From positions 1 to 64,000 of the forward strand of contig NZ_JAINWI010000010.1 of the NCBI RefSeq assembly GCF_021021435.1: a stretch of 64,000 bases of DNA, read 5' to 3'. Every line of letters starts with the position of its first letter. Position 1 is the stretch's first letter. Below the pieces are notes generated by a model. It was not told where the DNA came from, searched no databases, and saw nothing but the letters and a program-made list of their open reading frames with translations. The translations under genes and the position numbers were made by a program. The stretch comes from Seohaeicola saemankumensis. GTDB taxonomy: Bacteria > Pseudomonadota > Alphaproteobacteria > Rhodobacterales > Rhodobacteraceae. Below are positions 17,711 to 27,100 of this stretch, piece by piece.

Positions 17711-17730
17711 CAAAACACGCAAGTGTTTTG
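17711..17730. promoter_or_regulatory. Perfect 8-bp inverted repeat upstream of nrdJ
   Basis: Arms CAAAACAC and GTGTTTTG are separated by four bases (GCAA). It lies 59-78 bases upstream of the nrdJ start in the divergent nrdJ/DUF1489 region. It could be an operator or an mRNA hairpin in the nrdJ leader. It is not the classical NrdR box, which has a longer AT-rich centre, so the regulator is unknown. Confidence 0.45.
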
Positions 17731-17858
17731 CGACAGGACGTCGAGGATAGGCCGACTGACCCCTTTGGTCAACGCTTTCACAACAGCAAAGATCACCTGA
17801 CACACCCTTGATCTCGCGGTTGCAGCCTCTATGCTCCACCATACTTGGGGATAAAGCC

Positions 17859-18290
17859 ATGTCGCAGCCGTTGCATCTTATCAAACTGTCTGTCGGCACC
17901 GAAGGGGTCGAGGATCTGGCCGCTTGGCAGGCCAGTCCGCGCGCCAAAGGGCCGGACGGGTTGCCGCGCCACGTCACGCGGATGTGGCCCAAACGCGAGG
18001 CCGAGATTCTGGATGGCGGATCCATCTATTGGGTGATCAAGGGCGTGCTGCAATGCCGCCAGCGCATCCTGCGACTGGACGAGGTGTTCGGTGGCGACGG
18101 TATCCGCCGTTGCGCCATCGTGCTGGACCCCGAACTGATCCGCACCCATCAGGCGCTGAAAAAACCATTTCAGGGCTGGCGCTATCTTGCGGCAGGCGAT
18201 GCGCCTGCTGATCTGGCCAAAGGGCGTGCCAACGAGGATACGCTACCCAGCGACCTGAGCGCCGCCCTGGCCGATATCGGCGTCCTTTAG
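17859..18290 (+). CDS. DUF1489 family protein
   Basis: This 143-residue protein has the features of the alphaproteobacterial DUF1489 family: LHLIKLSVGTEGVEDLAAWQ at the N-terminus, RHVTRMWPKR, GGSIYWVIKGVLQCRQRI, RCAIVLDPELIRT and the end PFQGWRYLAAGDAPADL. The function of the family is unknown. The start at 17859 is preferred to an upstream ATG because GGGGATAAAG precedes it and conservation begins at MSQPLHLIKL. It is soluble, without a signal peptide. The gene is divergent from nrdJ and ends with a TAG stop, so TAG is used as a normal terminator in this genome. Confidence 0.85.
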   Translation: MSQPLHLIKLSVGTEGVEDLAAWQASPRAKGPDGLPRHVTRMWPKREAEILDGGSIYWVIKGVLQCRQRILRLDEVFGGDGIRRCAIVLDPELIRTHQALKKPFQGWRYLAAGDAPADLAKGRANEDTLPSDLSAALADIGVL

Positions 18291-18317
18291 GCCGATTTGC
18301 CGGACTTGCGCGGCAAA

Positions 18318-18336
18318 CGGCGCGCGATGCGCGCCG
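18318..18336. terminator. Strong GC hairpin after DUF1489 gene
   Basis: Perfect 8-bp stem CGGCGCGC / GCGCGCCG with a GAT loop, 28 bases after the DUF1489 stop and 84 bases before the SulP start. A second, weaker stem (TTTGCCG / CGGCAAA) lies just upstream. There is no T-run, so termination is inferred only from position and stem strength. Confidence 0.4.
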
Positions 18337-18419
18337 AAATTCTTAGAGGGCATGGAAATGGCGCTTGAACCGGCGCAGAGGCGGACGCAAGCTGCGCGGA
18401 TGTTTCAGGGCCATTCACA

Positions 18420-19685
18420 ATGCTGCGTCCCCAACTGCTGACCAGTCTTCGTACCTATTCCCCTGCCGTGTTCCGTGCCGATCTTTTCGCAGGGATCACC
18501 GTGGCCATGGTTGCGCTGCCTTTGTCGCTGGCCATTGCCATCGCATCGGGCGCGACACCGGCACAGGGCTTGGTCACCGCGATTATCGCGGGGTTCATCA
18601 TCTCGGCCCTCGGGGGCAGCACGGTGCAGATCGGCGGCCCCACAGGGGCGTTCATCGTCGTGGTGGCAGGTGTGATCGCGCAACATGGCTATGACGGGCT
18701 GATCCTGGCCACGGCAATGGCCGGTGTGATCCTGCTTGTGGCGGGATGGTTGCGGGCGGGCAGCCTGATCGCCCATGTGCCCGAGGCTGTCGTGAACGGC
18801 TTTACCATCGGGATCGCGGTGCTGATCGCGGCCAGCCAGTTGAAAGACTTGCTGGGCTTGTCCGTGCTGAATGAACCCGCCGAATTGCTGCACAAGTTCC
18901 CCGCGCTCTGGGCCGCGCGCGACACGTTCAGTCTGTCCGCCTTTGCCATTGGATTTGCGACAATGGTGTTGATCATCCTCTTTCGCCGTGCCGCCCCGCG
19001 CCTGCCCGGTCTGATTGTGGCAATGGCCATCACATCGGGCGCTGCGGTGCTGCTGTCGCTGCCGGTCGAGACCATCGAGGCGCGTTTCGGTGCGCTGCCC
19101 GACACCCTGCCCCTGCCTGCCCTTCCCGAACTGTCGCTGGCGCGGATATTCGAGGTTTTGCCCTCGGCGCTGATCATTGCTTTTCTGGCGGGGATCGAGT
19201 CGCTGCTATCCGCTGTTGTCGCCGACCGCATGACAGGCGCACGGCATAAACCCAATGCCGAGGTTGTGGCGCAGGGTGCCGCCAATCTGGCCTCTGCCGC
19301 GTTTGGCGGCTTGCCTGCAACAGGGGCGATTGCCCGCACCGCCACCAATGTGCGCGCAGGCGGAAAAACACCCGTTGCGGGCATGATCCATGCGGTGATC
19401 ATCCTTGCAATGATGATGTTGGCGGCTGGCCCGACCGGAATGCTGGCCATGCCCGCCATGGCGGGCTTGCTGATCCTGACCGCGTGGAACATGGCCGAGC
19501 CACATAAATGGGGCGTTTGGATGCGCGAACGCCCGTCCGACCGTATGCTGTTGCTGCTGACAATGGCCCTGACGGTGCTGGTTGACCTGACTGTGGCGAT
19601 CGGCGTGGGCGTGGCGCTGGGTCTTGCGCTCAAGCTGCGCGAGGGGCGGACGCGGCCTGAACCTTTCGATCCGCGTCAGCATTGA
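18420..19685 (+). CDS. SulP-family anion transporter lacking a STAS domain
   Basis: This is an inner-membrane SulP/SLC26 permease, probably for sulfate, bicarbonate or another inorganic anion by symport or exchange. The 421 residues show about 12 hydrophobic segments. The N-terminal conserved block has YSPAVFRADLFAGITVAMVA and ALPLSLAIAIASG, and the QIGGPTGAFIVVVAGVIAQHG motif follows. A second core repeat has GIESLLSAVVADRMTG and the FGGLPATGAIARTATNVRAG signature. The chain ends just after the last membrane segment (LALKLREGRTRPEPFDPRQH), so the cytoplasmic STAS domain found in most members (total 550-600 residues) is absent. The ion specificity cannot be read from the sequence. No ribosome site is obvious, but the N-terminus fits the family. 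Confidence 0.88.
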   Translation: MLRPQLLTSLRTYSPAVFRADLFAGITVAMVALPLSLAIAIASGATPAQGLVTAIIAGFIISALGGSTVQIGGPTGAFIVVVAGVIAQHGYDGLILATAMAGVILLVAGWLRAGSLIAHVPEAVVNGFTIGIAVLIAASQLKDLLGLSVLNEPAELLHKFPALWAARDTFSLSAFAIGFATMVLIILFRRAAPRLPGLIVAMAITSGAAVLLSLPVETIEARFGALPDTLPLPALPELSLARIFEVLPSALIIAFLAGIESLLSAVVADRMTGARHKPNAEVVAQGAANLASAAFGGLPATGAIARTATNVRAGGKTPVAGMIHAVIILAMMMLAAGPTGMLAMPAMAGLLILTAWNMAEPHKWGVWMRERPSDRMLLLLTMALTVLVDLTVAIGVGVALGLALKLREGRTRPEPFDPRQH

Positions 19686-19692
19686 ACGCCGC

Positions 19693-20388
19693 TCAATCCA
19701 CCTCGATCATCTGGCAAAGCTGGCTCAGCGTGTCGCGATCCGCATCCGACAGGACGGCGGCGCGACTACGGAAAAGCGTGGCCTGCGATTTCAGGATCAA
19801 CCCGTCCTGCAACAGTTTCAGGTGGTTGGCGCGCAAAGTCTCGCCCGTCGAGGTGATATCGGCCACGGCTTCCGCTGTCTCGAATTTGACAGTACCCTCG
19901 GTCGCGCCCTGACTATCCACCAGCGCATAGTCGGCAACCCCTGCCGCTCGCAGGAAATCCCGCACCAGACGGTGGTATTTGGTGGCGATTCGTAGCCGGA
20001 ACCCGTGCCGCGCACGGAATGCCGCCGCCGCAGCGTCCAGATCGTCCAGCGTATCGACATCGACCCAAGCGCTTGGAACGGCAATGATCAGATCGGCATG
20101 GCCAAAGCCAAGCTCGGCCAATTCCTGAACCTGCTGATCCCACTGGCCCAGTTTCTCGCGCACAAGATCGGTGCCTGTTACCCCCAGATGGATACGTCCT
20201 GCGGCCAGTTCGCGCGGAATCTCGCCCGCCGACAGCAGCACCAGTTCGACATTTGCGATCCCGTCCACAGCCCCTGCATATTCACGCTCGGACGCGCTAC
20301 GCGACAGGGTGATGCCGCGTGCCGCGAACCATTCAAAGGTCTTTTCCATCAGCCGCCCTTTGGACGGCACACCCAGTTTGATCGTCAT
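19693..20388 (-). CDS. hisG: ATP phosphoribosyltransferase, short form
   Basis: HisG condenses ATP and PRPP to phosphoribosyl-ATP, the first step of histidine synthesis. At 231 residues it is the short form (HisGS), which lacks the C-terminal ACT-like regulatory domain and works as a complex with HisZ. Visible features are the N-terminal LGVPSKGRLMEKTFEWF, the GVTGTDLVRE phosphate-loop region, and the PRPP motif DYALVDSQGATEGTVKFETAEAVADIT split by short variations. Its start overlaps the hisZ stop by 4 bases (ATGA), so the two are translationally coupled. The gene converges with the SulP transporter gene, 7 bases apart. Feedback by histidine is expected to act through the HisZ subunit. Confidence 0.95.
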   Translation of the reverse strand: MTIKLGVPSKGRLMEKTFEWFAARGITLSRSASEREYAGAVDGIANVELVLLSAGEIPRELAAGRIHLGVTGTDLVREKLGQWDQQVQELAELGFGHADLIIAVPSAWVDVDTLDDLDAAAAAFRARHGFRLRIATKYHRLVRDFLRAAGVADYALVDSQGATEGTVKFETAEAVADITSTGETLRANHLKLLQDGLILKSQATLFRSRAAVLSDADRDTLSQLCQMIEVD

Positions 20389-21482
20389 GATGCGGCCCTC
20401 AGATCCAGCAGCAATCCGGGGCGGATCACTCCGCCTACGGCCGGGATCTCGACGCCCTGTCCAAGTACGCGGGTCAGCGCATCATAGCGCCCGCCAGAGG
20501 CGACAGGCGGCAGGTCGCTACGGCCCTCGGCATAGAAACCGAAGACGAACCCGTCGTAATACTCCATCGAGGTCCGTCCGTAGCTGGATTCGAATTCAAG
20601 CGCGTCGACATCCACACCGCGCTGCGCCAGCGCATCCACACGTGCAGCAAGGCGCGCCACGGCGGGACCGATGGCAGGCAGATCGACAGAGATGTCGCGC
20701 AGATGTTCCAACGCGAAAGGCAGGGTTTCGCGCACTGCCAGAACACTGTCCAACAGCGCGACCTCGTTCTCGCTGATCGGGGGGGCGGCCGCATCGTCAC
20801 GCAGGGCTGCCACGCGGCTTTCGATCTCGGTCCGCTCGCGCAGGCCGATCAGGGGGGCGCAATCGGCCAGCGGATCGGCCGAGGCCAGAAGCGCAGCCCG
20901 CGTTTCCGGCACAGGCGCGCGGCCCGAATAGCGGTCCAGCAAGGCACGGAAACGGCGCGGGCGCCAGATATGGCGGCGCAGCGCTGCCTTGCGCGCAGGC
21001 GTGGTATTCAATCCGTCCACAGCCGCCGCAAGGATGCCGATATCGCCGGTCGCGGCGCGCAGCGGCAGATCGCCCAATGCGGCACGGATCAGGGCAAAAA
21101 CCTCGGCATCCGCTGCTGCCGGATCGGTGCGGTCAAAGACCTCGAATCCGGTCTGGAAATATTCGCTGGCGCGTTCGGGATAGTCTTCTTGTCGCCGGAA
21201 CACCTCGCCTGCATAGGTATAGCGAGCGGGCTCGGCCCCGTGCGCCATATGCATCTGAACGACCGGCACGGTGAAATCGGGGCGCAACATCTGCTCGCCG
21301 CGCATCGCGTCCGAGGTGACATAGGCTCGGGCGCGGATATCCTCGCCGTAAAGGTCCAGCAGGATATCTGCAGGCTGCAAGATCGGCGGGTCCACGACCT
21401 GCGCGCCTGTCGCTTCGAACAGCGCGCGCAGGCGTATCGCCTCGTCGCGGATCGCAGAGCGGGTGATGGCCGTATCAGGCAT
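20385..21482 (-). CDS. hisZ: ATP phosphoribosyltransferase regulatory subunit
   Basis: HisZ is a catalytically inactive relative of histidyl-tRNA synthetase that supports and regulates short-form HisG. Over 365 residues it keeps the class II synthetase layout: motif-2-like [16 protein letters not shown] and [20 protein letters not shown], and the C-terminal [14 protein letters not shown]. It lacks the anticodon-binding domain. The start at 21482 is chosen because ATGCCTGA overlaps the hisS stop, giving an 8-base overlap; the upstream 15-residue extension would duplicate hisS codons. Order hisS-hisZ-hisG places an aminoacyl-tRNA synthetase and its paralogue side by side in one operon. Confidence 0.92.
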   Translation of the reverse strand: MPDTAITRSAIRDEAIRLRALFEATGAQVVDPPILQPADILLDLYGEDIRARAYVTSDAMRGEQMLRPDFTVPVVQMHMAHGAEPARYTYAGEVFRRQEDYPERASEYFQTGFEVFDRTDPAAADAEVFALIRAALGDLPLRAATGDIGILAAAVDGLNTTPARKAALRRHIWRPRRFRALLDRYSGRAPVPETRAALLASADPLADCAPLIGLRERTEIESRVAALRDDAAAPPISENEVALLDSVLAVRETLPFALEHLRDISVDLPAIGPAVARLAARVDALAQRGVDVDALEFESSYGRTSMEYYDGFVFGFYAEGRSDLPPVASGGRYDALTRVLGQGVEIPAVGGVIRPGLLLDLRAAS

Positions 21483-22995
21483 TGCTCTGGCTTTCGGGTT
21501 TCTGGCTTTCCAAAATCTCGCGAACACGGTCTACCATCTGGTCGCGTGGCACCTCGTACTGGCTGGGACGGCTTTGCCATTCCTCCAGCGTGGCATTCTC
21601 GGCGATCTGCGCGCCAAGGATCAGGTCCTTGATCTGCACAATGCCCCGCGCCTTTTCATCTCCGCCTTCGATAATAGCCACGGGTGAGGCGCGTTTATCG
21701 GCATATTTCAACTGGTTACCGAATTGCTTGGGATTGCCCAGATAAACTTCGGCGCGGATACCGGCGCGGCGCAACTCACCCGCCATCGCCTGATAATCGG
21801 CCATCCGGTCGCGATCCATGACTGTCACGACAACGGGGCCGCGCTCTTCGGACCGTATCCGGCCCTTCTCGCGCAGGGCCGCCAGCAGGCGGTCCACACC
21901 GATGGAGACACCCGTGGCCGGCACTTCCTGTCCGGTGAAACGCTTGACCAGATCGTCATAGCGCCCACCCCCTGCGACCGAGCCGAATTGACGCTTGCGG
22001 CCTTTCTCGTCGAAAATCTCGAAAGTCAGTTCGGCCTCGAACACAGGGCCGGTGTAATATCCAAGCCCGCGCACCACGGAAGGGTCGATCACGATGCGGT
22101 CGGGACCATAGCCTTGGCCGGCAACAAGACCTGCGATCTGTTCCAACTCGTCCACGCCCTGAACGCCGGACACCGAGGCCCCAACGGCGTCACGCAGATT
22201 GGCAAGCGTCTGGACCACGGTCGCGGATTTCGAGGTCAGGAATGCGATCACCGGTTCTGCCTGTGCGTCGGTCAGCCCGACACCGTCAATGAAAGCGCCC
22301 GAGGCATCAAGCCGCCCTTTGGTCAGCAATTCGCGCACGCCAGCGTCGCCCACCTTGTCGAATTTGTCGATGGTCCGAAGCACCGCGTCGCGGGCCTCGC
22401 CTTCGTCTAGACCCATGATTTCCAGCACGCCGTTCAAAACCTTGCGGTTGTTGACCCGCACGATGTAGTCGCCGCGCGGGATACCCACCTCTTCCAACGT
22501 GTCGGCCAGCATGGCGCAAATCTCGGCATCGGCGGCGACGCTTGCGGCACCGACCGTATCGGCATCGCATTGATAGAACTGCCTAAACCGTCCCGGTCCG
22601 GGTTTCTCGTTGCGCCAGACCGGACCCATCGCATAGCGACGGTAGGGCAGCGGTAGATCGTTGCGGTGCTGGGCATAGACCCGCGCCAAAGGCGCTGTCA
22701 GGTCATAGCGCAGGGCCAGCCAGTCGCCCGGCTTGGCCTTGTCGCCCTCTCCCTCGGCATCTTCCTGCCACGCGAAAACACCCGCATTGGGCCGATCCAC
22801 ATCGGGCAGGAACTTGCCCAGCGCCTCGACCGTTTCCACGGCGCTCGATTCCAGCGCGTCAAAGCCGTAGCGATGGTAGACGCCCGCGATCCGCGCCAGC
22901 ATCTCGCTGCGCGTTGTGACATCAGAGCCGAAATAGTCGCGGAACCCTTTGGGGGTCTCGGCGCGGGGGCGCGGGGTTTTCTTGTCCTTGGCCAT
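21475..22995 (-). CDS. hisS: Histidyl-tRNA synthetase
   Basis: HisS charges tRNA-His with histidine. The 506 residues have class II motif 1 ([15 protein letters not shown]), motif 2 ([20 protein letters not shown]), the histidine-binding segment ([15 protein letters not shown]), motif 3 ([12 protein letters not shown]) with [13 protein letters not shown], and a C-terminal anticodon-binding domain ([20 protein letters not shown] to the [12 protein letters not shown] region). The C-terminus is short and the last codons overlap hisZ. It is the first gene of hisS-hisZ-hisG, preceded by an 81-base gap to an enoyl-CoA hydratase gene on the same strand. The N-terminal Lys-rich tail ([15 protein letters not shown]) is normal for the order. 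Confidence 0.96.
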   Translation of the reverse strand: MAKDKKTPRPRAETPKGFRDYFGSDVTTRSEMLARIAGVYHRYGFDALESSAVETVEALGKFLPDVDRPNAGVFAWQEDAEGEGDKAKPGDWLALRYDLTAPLARVYAQHRNDLPLPYRRYAMGPVWRNEKPGPGRFRQFYQCDADTVGAASVAADAEICAMLADTLEEVGIPRGDYIVRVNNRKVLNGVLEIMGLDEGEARDAVLRTIDKFDKVGDAGVRELLTKGRLDASGAFIDGVGLTDAQAEPVIAFLTSKSATVVQTLANLRDAVGASVSGVQGVDELEQIAGLVAGQGYGPDRIVIDPSVVRGLGYYTGPVFEAELTFEIFDEKGRKRQFGSVAGGGRYDDLVKRFTGQEVPATGVSIGVDRLLAALREKGRIRSEERGPVVVTVMDRDRMADYQAMAGELRRAGIRAEVYLGNPKQFGNQLKYADKRASPVAIIEGGDEKARGIVQIKDLILGAQIAENATLEEWQSRPSQYEVPRDQMVDRVREILESQKPESQSNA

Positions 22996-23076
22996 TGCGG
23001 GCTCCCTGAGGTCTTTGGCGGGGCGGTCTTGTCCGGCTTGCCTCTAACGGATGCAGACCAAGTGGGCAAGCCGCAC

Positions 23077-23880
23077 TCAGAGATCGTCGAACCGTCCCGA
23101 ACGTCCCTGCCCGCCTGCAAAGCGGGCGGCGCCGCTGCGCCCTTCGGCGGCAAACATTGCCGCGGACATCCATTCGCGGCGCAAAGCCTTGGCAAGTGCT
23201 GCGGGCGGGTTGCGCGCAGACAGGTGATCGGCGCGCATACAGCCTTGGGGAAACCGCGTCAGGGACAGCGCCAGTTCGCGCGCAGCAGGCAAGGCCTGCC
23301 CTTGAAGCACCACGCGATCCGCAAGCCCTATCGCCTGCGCTTCGGCGGCATCCACAGGACGGCCTGTCAGGATCAAGTCATTGGCCCGCCCCTGCCCCAC
23401 CAGTTGCGGCAGGCGCACCGTGCCGCCGTCGATCAGCGGAACGCCCCAGCGGCGACAATAGACGCCCATGACAGCACCCTGCGCCATCACCCGCATGTCG
23501 CACCACGCAGCCAGTTCCATCCCGCCAGCCACCGCCGGTCCCTCGATCGCGGCGATCACAGGTTTGGAAAGCATCAGCCGCGATGGTCCCATTGGGCCCG
23601 CAAGGGGCTGCGCAACCGGATCGGTCCAGTCTTCGGGAATATCAACCGCTGCAATCCATGACGCGGCAGACCCGTCAGCGGCGGTTTTCAGATCAAAGCC
23701 CGCGCAAAACGCGGCCTCGGCCCCTGTCAGGATCATCACATCAATAGCGTCATCCGCCTCAAGCGCCAGAAACCCCTCGTACAGGGCCAGTGCTGTGGCG
23801 GCATCAACCGCGTTGCGCGCCTGTGGTCTGTCGATCGTGACCACGGCCACCCGATCGGCTTTGTCGATCTTCACTGTCAT
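23077..23880 (-). CDS. Enoyl-CoA hydratase/isomerase family (crotonase-like) protein
   Basis: This is a crotonase-fold protein of 267 residues, likely acting on a CoA thioester in fatty-acid or amino-acid breakdown. Markers are VAVVTIDRPQARNAVDAATA, the oxyanion-hole segment AAFCAGFDLKT, and KPVIAAIEGPAVAGGMELAA with CDMRVM. The position of the first catalytic Glu in hydratases is not clearly conserved (GVYCRRWGVPLIDGGTVRLP), so the exact reaction is uncertain. The start at 23880 is chosen because MTVKIDKADRVAVVTI is the natural N-terminus; the 30 codons upstream are not conserved-looking and include the intergenic region. It lies upstream of hisS and diverges from slyX. Confidence 0.85.
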   Translation of the reverse strand: MTVKIDKADRVAVVTIDRPQARNAVDAATALALYEGFLALEADDAIDVMILTGAEAAFCAGFDLKTAADGSAASWIAAVDIPEDWTDPVAQPLAGPMGPSRLMLSKPVIAAIEGPAVAGGMELAAWCDMRVMAQGAVMGVYCRRWGVPLIDGGTVRLPQLVGQGRANDLILTGRPVDAAEAQAIGLADRVVLQGQALPAARELALSLTRFPQGCMRADHLSARNPPAALAKALRREWMSAAMFAAEGRSGAARFAGGQGRSGRFDDL

Positions 23881-23940
23881 GACGGCGTCTTTCCTGTGGC
23901 TTGTCCTCATGGTATCTACAGCATCGCAAAAGGAGGCGTG

Positions 23941-24135
23941 ATGCAACATCTGGAAGAGAAACTGGCCCATCTGCTGCGTTCGGTCGATGATCTGTCAGAT
24001 ATCGTCGCCGCCCAGCAGACCGAGATCGACCGCCTGACGCGCCGTGTCGAAATGCTCATGCAGCGCGAGGGCGAGCGGGAGGCCAGCGCCGGTGACAGCG
24101 TGATCCTTGCCGACCAGCGCCCGCCGCACTGGTAG
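23941..24135 (+). CDS. slyX: SlyX family protein
   Basis: A 64-residue predicted coiled-coil protein. The heptad-like LEEKLAHLLRSVDDLSDIVA and QQTEIDRLTRRVEMLMQRE pattern and the ending PPHW are typical of SlyX, a small protein of unknown biochemical role. The start is set by an excellent ribosome site (AAAGGAGG, 8 bases upstream). It is divergent from the crotonase gene by 60 bases and converges with dnaE, ending 9 bases from the dnaE stop. TAG is the stop codon. Confidence 0.85.
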   Translation: MQHLEEKLAHLLRSVDDLSDIVAAQQTEIDRLTRRVEMLMQREGEREASAGDSVILADQRPPHW

Positions 24136-24144
24136 GCGGCACGC

Positions 24145-27100
24145 CTAGATTTCCTGCACTTCCATCACGCCTGTCAGGGACCGGATCGCGCCCTTGATCT
24201 GCGGGTTGAGAGGGAAATCCTGCCCTGTATCAATCTCGGTCTCGCCGGGCAGCGCGGGGTCCATCAGGCAGAACATCACCGGACCGCGCGGCACGCCGCG
24301 CATCGTCTCGGCTGCCTGCCCAAGGACTGATGCCACCGAGGGGATAGCCGCTGCATCCTCGATAAATATTCGCAGTCCCGTCGCCCCTGCCTCGGCCACC
24401 ACCCCATCCATCGCCACAACCGAGCGGCCCACGGGATCAAACTGCCCCTCGTTAAAGCGCGCCTCAAGGGTCATCACCACCTGATGGGTCTGATCAAAGA
24501 CGCGGCGCACCGCGTCGAAATCATCGCAGAACATCGCAATGCCTGAGACTTGACTGGTCGGATCGCTGATATTCATGCGGAAAAACCGCGTACCGCGCCC
24601 CGATTTGCGTTCCTGCAAGGCAGAAACCAGCACGCCGACCTTGCCGATGGCACCGCCCTCGCGTTCGGCCTTGAGCTGGATTTCAGCCAAGGTCATCACA
24701 TTGCGCCGCTTGAGCGCGGGCAGGTAATCATCCAGAGGATGGCCCGACAGATAGAAGCCGATGGCCTTGTGTTCCTCGTCCAGACGCTCCAGCGGCTCCC
24801 AGTCGGCGACGGGCATCAGGCGCGGTTCGGGCAGATCGTCACCCGCCTCGCCGAACAGTGACACTTGATTGGAGGCTTTCTGCTCGTGGATCGCAGCCGA
24901 ATAGCTGACCAGCGCATCCAGCGCGTCAAAGACACGGCGGCGGTTCGTATCCAGCATATCGAAAGCCCCCGACCGCGCGAGCATTTCCAGCGGACGCTTG
25001 CCCACGCGTTTAAGATCGACACGGCGGGCGAAATCGAAAAGCGTGACAAAGGGCTTGTTGCGTCCCGTCTCGTCGCGCCGCGCGGCGGTGATCAGGCGCA
25101 TCGCCTCGACACCCACGTTTTTCAACGCGCCCAGCGCATACACCAACTGCCCGTCCAGCACGGTGAACATTGCATCCGAGCGGTTCACACAGGGCGGCAC
25201 GATAGTGATATCCAGCCCGCGCCGCACCTCTTCGGCATAGGTCGACAGCTTGTCGGTGAGATGCATGTCGCAATTCATGACCCCTGCCATGAACTCGACC
25301 GGATGGTTCGCCTTCAGCCAGGCGGTCTGGTAGCTGACCACCGCATAGGCCGCAGCGTGCGATTTGTTGAAGCCGTAATTGGCGAATTTCTCAAGCAGGT
25401 CAAAAACTTCCGAGGCTTTTTTCTTGTCGACCCCTTTGGTCATCGCGCCCGCCTCGAATTTGGGGCGCTCCTTGGCCATTTCCTCGGCGATCTTCTTACC
25501 CATGGCGCGGCGCAACAGGTCTGCACCGCCCAGCGAATAGCCGGCCATCACCTGCGCGATTTCCATCACCTGTTCCTGATAGACGATGATGCCTTGGGTT
25601 TCCTCAAGGATATGGTCAATCAGCGGGTGGATCGACTCGCGCTTTTTCAGGCCGTTCTTGACCTCGCAATAGGTCGGAATGTTCTCCATCGGGCCGGGAC
25701 GGTAAAGGGCGACCAGCGCCACGATATCCTCGATACAGGTGGGTTTCATGCGGCGCAGTGCGTCCATCATGCCGCTGGATTCAACCTGGAACACCGCCAC
25801 AGTCTTGGCGCTGGCATAAAGCTTGTAGGTCGCCTCGTCCTCCAACGGTATGGCACCGATATCGTCCACGGCCCCCTCAGGCGGCGTGTAAAGCTGCACG
25901 CCATCCGCGCGGATATGCAGATGCCGCCCGCCTGCCTTGATCAGATCGACCGCGTTCTGGATCACGGTCAGGGTCTTGAGGCCCAGAAAGTCGAATTTGA
26001 CCAGACCGGCCTGTTCGACCCATTTCATGTTGAACTGTGTGGCGGGCATATCGGAACGGGGGTCTTGGTAAAGCGGCACCAGACGGTCCAGCGGGCGGTC
26101 CCCGATCACAACACCAGCCGCATGGGTCGAGGCATTCCTGAGCAACCCCTCGACCTGCTGGCCGTAATCCAGCAGGCGTTTGACCACCTCTTCCGACCGC
26201 GCGGCCTCGCGCAGGCGTTCTTCCTGCGCCAGTGCCTGTTCGATGCTGACGGGCTTGACTCCTTCCACCGGTATCAGTTTCGACAGGCGGTCCACCTGTC
26301 CGTAGGGCATTTGCAGCACCCGCCCGATATCGCGGACAGCGGCCTTGGACAGAAGCGCGCCGAAGGTGATGATCTGCCCCACCTTGTCGCGCCCGTAGCG
26401 GTCCTGCACATAGCGGATCACCTCCTCGCGGCGGTCCATGCAGAAGTCGATGTCAAAGTCGGGCATGCTGACGCGCTCGGGGTTCAGGAACCGCTCGAAC
26501 AGCAGGCTGTAGCGCAAGGGGTCAAGGTCCGTGATCGTCAGCGCGTAGGCCACAAGACTGCCCGCACCCGAGCCGCGTCCCGGCCCTACCGGGATGGTGT
26601 GATCCTTGGCCCATTTGATGAAATCGGCCACGATCAGGAAATAGCCGGGAAAGCCCATCCCTTCGATAATGCCAAGCTCGAACTCCAGGCGCTTTTCATA
26701 TTCCGCGACAGGGGCAGCATGGGGGATCACGGCCAGACGTGCAGCCAGCCCTTCCTGTGCCTGACGGCGTAGTTCCTGCACCTCGTCATCGGCGAATTTC
26801 GGCAAGATCGGATCGCGCTTATAGGCCTTGAAGGCACAGCGCCGCGCGATCTCGACGGTATTCTCGACCGCTTCGGGCAGGTCGGCAAAGAGCGTCACCA
26901 TCTCTTGCGGTGATTTAAAATAATGCTGTGCCGTCAGGCGACGGCGCGGACCTTGCTGGTCAACATAGGCCCCTTCCGCGATGCAGATCAGCGCATCATG
27001 TGCCTCGTACATATCCGATTTGGGGAAATAGACATCATTCGTGGCCACCAGCGGCAAATCCATCGCATAGGCCATTTCCACAAAACCGCGTTCCGACTGT

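Noticed and set aside
17653-17805. Extension of nrdJ and a possible cobalamin riboswitch
   Set aside because: The extension is not protein-like. I looked for the B12-box pattern expected of a riboswitch for a B12-dependent enzyme and could not recognise one in this short leader.
24865-26772. 635-codon open frame antisense to dnaE
   Set aside because: It lies entirely within dnaE, its composition is that of a GC-rich antisense shadow (His/Arg/Gln-rich), and it has no motif.
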